Source: an uncultured Kiloniellales bacterium (lineage in GTDB: Bacteria; Pseudomonadota; Alphaproteobacteria; Kiloniellales; JAKSDN01). From it: a stretch of 11,002 nt of DNA. Position numbers and translations under genes: made by a program. This document shows positions 5,927-11,002 of this stretch, in pieces. The notes under the pieces were generated by a model, which made no database searches, had not been told where the DNA came from, and was given only the letters and a program-made list of their open reading frames with translations. The first letter of the stretch is position 1; each line of letters begins with the position of its first letter. The stretch spans positions 1 to 11,002 of the forward strand of contig CALJXB010000317.1 of assembly GCA_937974415.1 (NCBI GenBank), in the 5' to 3' direction.

Positions 5927-6259
5927 ATGACTGGCAAGACCGAGCGTCCGCGCGTGGCGCGGCCCCCCAACGCCCCCGAAGGCTTCGACGAGCTCCTGCA
6001 GACCGTGCTTGCGGCGTTGGAGGACTTTCGCCCCGACGGCGAGACGAAAAAGAAACTGGACTATCTCCACGCCAAGAAGGCCCTGGCCCTCATCACTGCG
6101 GCCTCCTACCACCTGTCCCACCTGCCGGACAACGAATACCGCCAAGGCATCCTGCTCGAGGCGGCCTCGCTGATGGCCGCCCTGGTGAAGGAGAACGAGG
6201 CCCTGCAGCGGCGCGAAACCGCTCCGCCCCCGACCGAGCCGGAGAAACAGGTGCACTGA
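5927..6259 (+). CDS. Uncharacterised small helical protein, 110 aa
   Basis: I do not recognise a family. The protein has a polar Pro/Arg-rich N-terminus (TERPRVARPPNAPEGF), then mostly helical sequence. The core includes FDELLQTVLAALEDFRPDG (20-38), KKALALITAASYHLSHL (50-66) and GILLEAASLMAALVKENEAL (74-93). It ends in a Pro/Glu tail. There is no signal peptide or clear membrane span, so it is probably cytoplasmic. It lies 46 nt after the kinase gene on the same strand and ends just before a convergent hairpin, so it may be the last gene of the two-component operon. The ATG start has no good ribosome-binding site at normal spacing; GGGGAGGG is about 20 nt upstream, and an in-frame TTG at 5891 is an alternative. 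Codon usage looks like that of its neighbours. Confidence 0.7.
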   Translation: MTGKTERPRVARPPNAPEGFDELLQTVLAALEDFRPDGETKKKLDYLHAKKALALITAASYHLSHLPDNEYRQGILLEAASLMAALVKENEALQRRETAPPPTEPEKQVH

Positions 6260-6265
6260 TAGGAA

Positions 6266-6297
6266 GGGCCCGGAACCGTTAGAGCGGTCCCGGGCCC
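6266..6297. terminator. Bidirectional hairpin terminator between convergent genes
   Basis: GGGCCCGGAACCG (6266-6278) pairs with CGGTCCCGGGCCC (6285-6297) in a 13-bp stem with one A/C mismatch and a 6-nt loop. It starts 6 nt after the stop of the 110-aa gene and ends 23 nt from the stop of the convergent lipoprotein gene. There is no T-tract, but position and stem strength support termination for both sides. Confidence 0.72.
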
Positions 6298-6320
6298 GAT
6301 TACATCAGATCTGCGGTCGA

Positions 6321-7115
6321 TTACTCGACGTAATAGCGCACCGGCCCGCTGCCGATGATCTTGGACTCGCCGTCGGCGCGCGAGATGTTCTGGCCGTTGA
6401 TCACGAACTCGTAGAGCTGGTCGGCCGGCACCTCGCAGTTGATGCGGATGTCGGAGGTTACCAGCTCCTTCTCGACGGTGTCCTGGGTCGGCCGGTTGAG
6501 GCCGATGCCGGGCGCGTCGTTCAGCCAGGCGACCGGCTCCCAGTGGGGGAAGAAGACCAGATCCTGAGCGCCCTGGTCGAGGGCCGAGACCGCCGGCGCC
6601 ACGAAGTCCGCCGCGCCGTTCTCGTCGGACACGGTGTACTCCAGCTCGAGCAGCTTGGTGGTGGCCAGGCAGTCGCCCGCCTCGTGGCTGCCGCCGACGA
6701 ACTGGGCATGAAGGATGCGGCTCGGCGTGTCGAGGATGGCGAGCGGCCCGAGCGGCGCCACATAGGCCTTCTCGTCGGTCTCGATCACCAGTTCCAGGTT
6801 GTACTGTCCGTCGGAGGCGGGGCGCTCGATCACCACGTCGGCCGTGTAGGCGGTGACCGGCGAGGCCGGCAGGTCGAGCTCGGTGCGGGTGCCCGCGAGC
6901 ACCGTGTTCTTCGGCAGGCCGCGCAGATAGATCCGCTCCACCGAGGCGGGCTCCGCCACGTCCAGGGTGAAGGCGATGGCGAGGGTGTCGCCCGGCGAGA
7001 CCTCGCGGGAGGAGAGCTCGGGGTCCGCCACGGTCGGCGGCGCGATCGGTTGAGACGCGCAGCCGGCCAGGGCGAGGCCAAGGGCGGCAGCGATGGGCGC
7101 AAGACATAACTTCAT
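6321..7115 (-). CDS. Putative lipoprotein of unknown function, 264 aa
   Basis: A secreted, lipid-anchored protein. The signal peptide MKLCLAPIAAALGLALAGC ends in a clear lipobox, LAGC, with Cys19 as the modified residue. Position +2 is Ala, which favours outer-membrane sorting by the usual Lol rule. The mature part is rich in beta-forming segments (for example DTLAIAFTLDVAEPASVERI, YNLELVIETDEKAYVAPL, YEFVINGQNIS), so an Ig-like or other beta-sandwich fold is plausible. Two further cysteines (149 and 227) could form a disulfide in the periplasm. I recognise no named family, enzyme motif or binding motif. Start: ATG at 7115; GGAG sits 11 nt upstream, a slightly long spacing. It is transcribed convergently with the 110-aa gene and follows the alpha/beta hydrolase gene on the same strand after 188 nt, so it may have its own promoter in that gap. 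Confidence 0.85.
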   Translation of the reverse strand: MKLCLAPIAAALGLALAGCASQPIAPPTVADPELSSREVSPGDTLAIAFTLDVAEPASVERIYLRGLPKNTVLAGTRTELDLPASPVTAYTADVVIERPASDGQYNLELVIETDEKAYVAPLGPLAILDTPSRILHAQFVGGSHEAGDCLATTKLLELEYTVSDENGAADFVAPAVSALDQGAQDLVFFPHWEPVAWLNDAPGIGLNRPTQDTVEKELVTSDIRINCEVPADQLYEFVINGQNISRADGESKIIGSGPVRYYVE

Positions 7116-7303
7116 GAGGGGCGTCTCCGGCTGGTCTGATCAGGTGCGTAGTTGGGAGAGTCTGTGGTCCATAGCAAAACCGACGCAGCCCACCCTGCGT
7201 TCCACTTCCAAGATCGGCTCCGCAACCTCCAGGCGCCATAGAGTGCGGGACTGCTAGCAGGTCGCCCGCCGATTCGACAAGGGGGCAGTTTCCCGGGGCC
7301 TAT

Positions 7304-8059
7304 CTAACGTGCTTGCGCGATGACCCGGCTCACGGCCCGGGCCAAGGCGGCGGGCTTTTCCGTCATGACGAAGTGGCCGCAGTCTGCGATGGGGACCTGT
7401 TCGATGGCCCCGAGGCGGGTGAGCACCGCCGGATTGGCGCTCCGTTCGCCGAAGACGTAGGCCTTGGGAACGGCGAGCGACCGGAAGATCCGCAAGAGTT
7501 CGCCGCCGTCGGACCAGGCGACCAGGGAGCGCGCGCTGGCGTGGAAGGCCTCGGCCGGGCAGGCCTCGACCCAGCCGGCCCAGGCGCGCAGGCCCGGATC
7601 CTCCGCCGCCCGGGACCGGGCCTTCAGCCGATCGAACTTCCGGCCCCGGAACAACGCCAGGTCCATCTCGGCCGTGCGCCGCGACAGGAGGTCGCAGTCC
7701 TCGGCGATAAGGTTGCCTTCCACGTTGACGAAGGAGGCCAGGGAAAGCCACGCCTCGCGCGCCAGCAGCAGGCCCACGGCCCCGCCCATGCTGTGGGCCA
7801 CCAGGTGCAGGCGCCGCCCCTCCGTGACCCGCTCGGCGAGCAAATCGCGGAGGGCGGAAGCCATGCCCTCCATGGTCCAAGCCTCGGGGGTCAAGCCTTG
7901 CGAGGCGCCGTGGCCGGGCAGGTCGGGCGCCAGCAGGGCCAAGCCGGCGAGCTCCGGCGCTTCCCACAGGGCCGCGAAGCTCTCCTTCACGCAGCCGATC
8001 CCGTGCAGCAACAGGACCAGGTCTTTGCCGCCGTCCCGCGACAAGGTGGCGAGGGTCAT
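7304..8059 (-). CDS. Alpha/beta-fold hydrolase
   Basis: A 251-aa cytoplasmic hydrolase of the alpha/beta superfamily (esterase, C-C hydrolase or similar; the substrate cannot be told). The strand and oxyanion-hole motif is LVLLLHGIG (14-22). DLPGHGAS (46-53) follows, as in MhpC/BphD-type members. The nucleophile elbow is AHSMGG with Ser90, and the catalytic histidine is His229 in DCGHFVM. The usual acid after strand 6 is expected near FGERSAN (203-209), where Glu205 stands in the place often held by Asp. A cap region of about 65 residues (roughly 118-185) lies between. Full length and no signal peptide. The ATG at 8059 is preceded by AGGGGG about 11 nt upstream. A perfect TATAAT (-10) sits about 36 nt before the ATG. 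The gene diverges from the DUF1007-NicO operon. Confidence 0.86.
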   Translation of the reverse strand: MTLATLSRDGGKDLVLLLHGIGCVKESFAALWEAPELAGLALLAPDLPGHGASQGLTPEAWTMEGMASALRDLLAERVTEGRRLHLVAHSMGGAVGLLLAREAWLSLASFVNVEGNLIAEDCDLLSRRTAEMDLALFRGRKFDRLKARSRAAEDPGLRAWAGWVEACPAEAFHASARSLVAWSDGGELLRIFRSLAVPKAYVFGERSANPAVLTRLGAIEQVPIADCGHFVMTEKPAALARAVSRVIAQAR

Positions 8060-8094
8060 GGCTCGGGGCCCCCTGCGGTTTCACCCAGCTTGGC

Positions 8095-8100
8095 ATTATA
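8095..8100 (-). promoter_or_regulatory. -10 box of the alpha/beta hydrolase gene
   Basis: A perfect TATAAT on the minus strand, giving a predicted leader of about 28 nt. No good -35 hexamer is seen at the usual distance, so an activator or an alternative -35 may be used. Confidence 0.5.
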
Positions 8101-8129
8101 GGCAGGGCGCGCCCGCCGCCTTGGCGAAG

Positions 8130-8164
8130 ATTCGGACCGATCGAATGCGCGGATATCTCCGCGC
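8130..8164. repeat. Two adjacent inverted repeats in the divergent promoter region
   Basis: ATTCG/CGAAT (8130-8146, 7-nt centre) is directly followed by GCGCGGA-TATC-TCCGCGC (8147-8164, perfect 7-bp arms). They lie between the divergent hydrolase and metal-transport genes and could be operators for either. The second could also form an mRNA hairpin upstream of the DUF1007 gene. Neither matches a regulator site I can name, and neither resembles the usual Zur or Fur box. Confidence 0.5.
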
Positions 8165-8240
8165 TTTGAATTCCGCCGCCGCTGGTGTAAGGAGCCCGAA
8201 AGCGGAACCCGAATCCGAAAGGCGCGTGCGACTGCAAGCG

Positions 8241-8912
8241 ATGCCTCGTTGGGCGAAACATCCGATCCTCCTGGCCTTGGGACCTCTGGCCCTGGCCTGG
8301 TTTCTGTTCGCCGCCGCGCCGGCCGGCGCTCATCCCCACGCCTGGATCGATCTCAAGACCGCCGTCCTCTTCGACGAGGAGGGGCAGGTGGCGGGCTTAC
8401 GGGTCCACTGGGTGTTCGACGAATTCTATACCTTCTACGCCATCGAGGACTTCGACGCGGACGGCGACGGCCAGCCCGACGAGGATAAGCTCTGGAAGCT
8501 GGCCGTGGTCAATCTGGAGAGCCTCGCCGAGTACGACTACTTCACTTACCTGAAGGTCGACGGCGTGCAGCCCGCCTACGCCCAGGTCGAGGACTACGAG
8601 ACCTATATGGACGGCGAGCGCCTGGCGCTGATCTTCACGGTCGAGCTGTTGGTGCCGGCCGACCCGCGCCATCACCAAGTGTCCTACGCGGTCTATGACC
8701 CGACCTACTACATCGAGATCACCCACGCCGCCCAGCGCGAGGAGCCGATCCGCCTGGAGGGCCCGGTGCCCGACGGCTGCACCTTCGAGCTACGGTATCC
8801 CGATCCGGACGAGGAGATCCTGTTTTTCGCGGCGTCTTTGGACCAGACCCAGTCCGCGGGCGACGGGCTTGGGGCCCACTTCGCCGAAGAGGTCGCGATC
8901 CTGTGCGAGTGA
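8241..8912 (+). CDS. Secreted DUF1007-family protein, accessory to the NicO-type metal transporter
   Basis: A 223-aa periplasmic protein. The signal peptide (1-30) has core ILLALGPLALAWFLFAAAPA and ends AGA; cleavage there would make the mature protein begin HPHAWIDLKT, the histidine-rich start typical of DUF1007 proteins. The mature part contains DADGDGQPDED (72-82 within IEDFDADGDG), a DxDxDG-type metal-binding loop. It also has many aromatic and acidic residues (EDYETYMDGERL, YAVYDPTYYIEIT) and two cysteines (180, 222) that may pair. In this family the gene commonly sits next to a NicO/RcnA-like permease, as here, so it is taken as a periplasmic metal-binding partner. Which metal (Ni, Co or Zn) is not shown. 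The start is ATG 8241; an in-frame GTG at 8226 is possible, and no strong ribosome-binding site distinguishes them. It overlaps the permease gene by 10 nt. Confidence 0.88.
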   Translation: MPRWAKHPILLALGPLALAWFLFAAAPAGAHPHAWIDLKTAVLFDEEGQVAGLRVHWVFDEFYTFYAIEDFDADGDGQPDEDKLWKLAVVNLESLAEYDYFTYLKVDGVQPAYAQVEDYETYMDGERLALIFTVELLVPADPRHHQVSYAVYDPTYYIEITHAAQREEPIRLEGPVPDGCTFELRYPDPDEEILFFAASLDQTQSAGDGLGAHFAEEVAILCE

Positions 8913-9943
8913 CCGCGCGCCCGAAGTCAGCCAAAGCGGCGCGGCCGCTGCTCGCGGTCCTGACATTGATCGCCGGGTTGGTCCTTGGCATCGCCGTGCA
9001 GCCGGCCGCGGCAGTCGAGACCGGCGATGGCCAGGAGGCGCCTGCGGCCCAAGCCGGCGAGGGCAGACCCGCGCCCGGAGCGAGCCTGAGCAGCCTTTGG
9101 GCCCGGACCGTCATCTACGTGCGCAGCCAGCAGCGCGACCTGCATCGCGAGCTGGCCGGCGCCATCAAGGCCCTGCGCCGGGAAGGCTCGGCGGCCGCCG
9201 CCTGGTCGCTCATCGTGCTGAGTTTCCTCTACGGAGTCTTCCATGCGGCCGGGCCCGGCCACGGCAAGGCGGTCATCTCCACCTATCTCGTGACCCACAA
9301 GAGCGCGCTGAGCCGCGGCATCTGGCTATCCGCCGTCGCCTCCCTGATCCAGGGCCTCACCGCCATCCTTCTGGTCTTGGTGCTGGTCGCCCTCATCGGC
9401 TGGAAGCGCTCGGACGCCCAAGCCGCGGTGGGCACCCTGGAGACGGTGAGCTTCGCCCTCATCGCTTTGCTCGGACTGGGCCTGGCGGCCCGCGCCCTCT
9501 GGTCCTTCGGCCGCGGGATTACGACGAGCCGAGCCATGGCAAAGGCGAAGGAGGGCTGCGGCCATGCCCACGCGCCGGACCTGAAGCAGCTCGACCGCCC
9601 GCTCAACTTCAAGACCTTCGCCGCCGTCGTGCTGTCGATCGGGATCCGGCCCTGCAGCGGTGCCGTCCTGGTCCTGCTGTTCGCCGAGGTCCTGGGCCTT
9701 CGGTGGGCGGGCATAGCCGCCGTCCTCGCCATGTCCCTGGGCACGGCGGCGACCGTCGGCGTCCTCGCCGCGCTCGCCGTGAATTTCCGTCGGCTGGCCG
9801 CGGTGGTCGCGGGCGGCGCAGGCGGCGGGCGCCATTTCGCCTTGGCCGGGCAGGCCGTGGCCTTGCTCGGCGGCGTCCTCATCACGGCGCTCGGCGCATC
9901 GCTATTCTTCGGGTCGCTGGGGACGCAGCACCCGCTGCTGTGA
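8903..9943 (+). CDS. NicO/RcnA-like divalent metal (nickel/cobalt) membrane transporter
   Basis: A 346-aa inner-membrane protein. An N-terminal hydrophobic segment (about 14-37, ending QPAAA) may be a signal peptide or first span. A Pro/Ala/Gly-rich extracytoplasmic linker follows, then about six further spans: around 100-117, 140-166, 181-202, 236-263, 268-293 and 314-337. The family signature HAAGPGHGK (114-122) lies at the first core span, and RPCSGA (249-254) lies in the later half. A short loop, CGHAH (219-223), is a likely metal-binding patch, much smaller than the His-rich loop of E. coli RcnA. Members move Ni(II)/Co(II), and some are thought to handle other divalent cations; direction (efflux or uptake) is not readable here. 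The GTG at 8903 is chosen because AGAGG is 10 nt upstream; GTG 8909 would give a 4-nt GTGA overlap. Either way it is coupled to the DUF1007 gene. Confidence 0.88.
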   Translation: MRVTARPKSAKAARPLLAVLTLIAGLVLGIAVQPAAAVETGDGQEAPAAQAGEGRPAPGASLSSLWARTVIYVRSQQRDLHRELAGAIKALRREGSAAAAWSLIVLSFLYGVFHAAGPGHGKAVISTYLVTHKSALSRGIWLSAVASLIQGLTAILLVLVLVALIGWKRSDAQAAVGTLETVSFALIALLGLGLAARALWSFGRGITTSRAMAKAKEGCGHAHAPDLKQLDRPLNFKTFAAVVLSIGIRPCSGAVLVLLFAEVLGLRWAGIAAVLAMSLGTAATVGVLAALAVNFRRLAAVVAGGAGGGRHFALAGQAVALLGGVLITALGASLFFGSLGTQHPLL

Positions 9944-10062
9944 GCCAGTCGAGACGCCCGCCGCGGCGGCGCCTCGCCGCATTGCCGCAAAATGGCATCA
10001 CCGGCGCGAGGAAGCCGGCTATCATCGCAAGCGTTTGGCCAGATCCTGTGCGAGATGCCACA

Positions 10063-11002
10063 ATGAACAAAGTGCTTCGTGCCGGCGTAACTCTCGTTCT
10101 CTTGTTGGTGATGACGATGACCCAAGGCGAGTCCCCTTCGGCCGGCGAGCCGTCCCCGGCGAAGCGAGTCCCGGCGGAGTGGGAGCCCCAGGAAGCGATC
10201 TGGCTCCAGTGGCCGGGCCGGTGGGAAAAGGCGCACGAGACCGCGTTCGCGCAAATGTCGATGGTGATCGCCGAATACCAAACGCTGCATATCCTCCACG
10301 GCTCGAGCAAGATCGAGGACGACGCCCGCTCGGCGATATCCAAGCTCGGCGGAAACCCCGATCACGAAAACATCGTCTGGCATGCCATCGCCAACGACAA
10401 CGCCTGGATGCGGGACAACGGCCCGGTCTATGTGGTCGACGGCGGCGAACTGCGCCTTCAAAACTGGGCCTTCGACGCCTGGGGCGGCGCGTTCGGCGCC
10501 GATGTCCCTTACGCGCGGGACAACGAGGTCCCGGAGCAGGTCGGGGCCTATTTGGGCCTTCCCGTCGACACCGTCGACATCGTCCACGAGCGCGGCAACC
10601 TAGAGTTCAACGGCGTCGACGCGGTGCTCCTCAACTGGAGCACGCTCGGCGACCCGAGGCGCAATCCCGGCTATACCAAGGACCGGGCCGAGGCCGACCT
10701 CAAGCGCCACTTCGGCGTCTCCAAGGTCGTATTCGTGGAAGGCGTGCCGGCGGGCGACTTGACCAACGGCCATATCGACGGCATCGCGCGCTTCATCGAT
10801 CCCGAGACTGTGGTGGTGCCGGATTGCACTGCCGCCTCGAAGTGCCGGCCCGGTGACGGAGGCAACGACGCGATCTTTGACGCGGCCGCGGCCGCCATCG
10901 AGGCTGCCGGCTTCACCGTAATCCGCGACCCGATCGAAGGCGTCGCCAGTTATGGCGGCCAAACCTTCGATACGAACTACATGAACTGGATGCTCGGGAA
11001 CG
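10063..11002 (+). CDS. Secreted agmatine/peptidylarginine deiminase-family protein (3' end beyond window)
   Basis: 313 codons are visible and the frame is open at the right edge. It is a guanidino-group-modifying enzyme of the agmatine deiminase/PPAD family. An N-terminal hydrophobic segment, VLRAGVTLVLLLVMTMTQG, looks like a signal peptide, unusual for the cytoplasmic agmatine deiminases and closer to secreted members. Family landmarks are WEPQEAIWLQWPG (40-52), WMRDNGPVYVV (115-125, Asp118), ERGNLEFNG (176-184), RRNPGYTKDRAEADLKRHFG (199-218) and NGHIDGIARF (235-244, His237, Asp239). The catalytic cysteine expected near the C-terminus is past the window, so activity cannot be confirmed. Deviations include ERGN where EGGN/EGGS is usual and DLTNGHID where D-D-T-D-G-H-x-D is usual. 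Start: ATG at 10063 with only a weak GAG upstream. It follows the transporter gene by 119 nt and is probably a separate unit. Confidence 0.85.
   Translation, partial: MNKVLRAGVTLVLLLVMTMTQGESPSAGEPSPAKRVPAEWEPQEAIWLQWPGRWEKAHETAFAQMSMVIAEYQTLHILHGSSKIEDDARSAISKLGGNPDHENIVWHAIANDNAWMRDNGPVYVVDGGELRLQNWAFDAWGGAFGADVPYARDNEVPEQVGAYLGLPVDTVDIVHERGNLEFNGVDAVLLNWSTLGDPRRNPGYTKDRAEADLKRHFGVSKVVFVEGVPAGDLTNGHIDGIARFIDPETVVVPDCTAASKCRPGDGGNDAIFDAAAAAIEAAGFTVIRDPIEGVASYGGQTFDTNYMNWMLGN

Noticed and set aside
7464..8240. Upstream extension of the DUF1007 frame to 7464
   Set aside because: It would run antisense through the hydrolase gene and bury the signal peptide; the start at 8241 (or GTG 8226) is the sensible one.
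7254..8339. 361-codon minus-strand frame overlapping the hydrolase
   Set aside because: A different frame from the alpha/beta hydrolase, whose catalytic motifs are intact; the product is Arg/Gly/Pro-rich and spans the divergent promoter region.
9283..10587. 434-codon minus-strand frame opposite the transporter and deiminase genes
   Set aside because: It crosses two genes and an intergenic region and has no coherent domain.

Overview
The window is GC-rich DNA with strong G/C third-position bias, GTG starts and tightly packed or overlapping genes. Together with the gene families, this suggests a proteobacterium, most likely an alphaproteobacterium of the Rhodospirillales/Kiloniellales type. 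The taxonomic call is inference from composition and gene content; no marker gene is present. I see no rRNA, tRNA, CRISPR array, insertion sequence or phage gene.

Left part (1-1570, minus strand): the 5' part of a SAM-dependent methyltransferase gene related to sarcosine/dimethylglycine methyltransferases runs off the left edge. Upstream of it lie two very small genes (50 and 38 codons) for single-span membrane proteins. Their hydrophobic segments are related (both contain DGL, then IAVG-x-P). Each is preceded by an almost identical promoter: an A7 tract, a perfect CRP-type palindrome TGTGA-N6-TCACA, exactly 21 bp, then a TATAAM -10 box. This duplicated regulator-plus-microprotein module is the most interesting part of the window.

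Middle (1570-6300, plus strand): an envelope-stress block. A periplasmic DegP/HtrA protease (catalytic triad plus two PDZ domains) is preceded by three 13-bp tandem repeats and followed by a strong hairpin. Next come an OmpR-family response regulator and, overlapping it by 14 nt, its sensor histidine kinase of the CusS type. A small uncharacterised 110-aa helical protein follows. A hairpin at 6266-6297 separates this block from convergent genes.

Right part (6300-11002): on the minus strand, a 264-aa lipoprotein of unknown function and an alpha/beta hydrolase. Diverging from the hydrolase on the plus strand are a secreted DUF1007 protein whose predicted mature N-terminus is HPH, and an overlapping NicO/RcnA-like membrane transporter; together they form a divalent-metal transport pair. 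Last is a secreted agmatine/peptidylarginine deiminase-family protein, cut by the right edge before its expected catalytic cysteine.

Most of the window concerns the cell envelope: small membrane proteins, periplasmic proteolysis, envelope signalling, a lipoprotein and metal transport. Whether these genes act together is not shown by the sequence.
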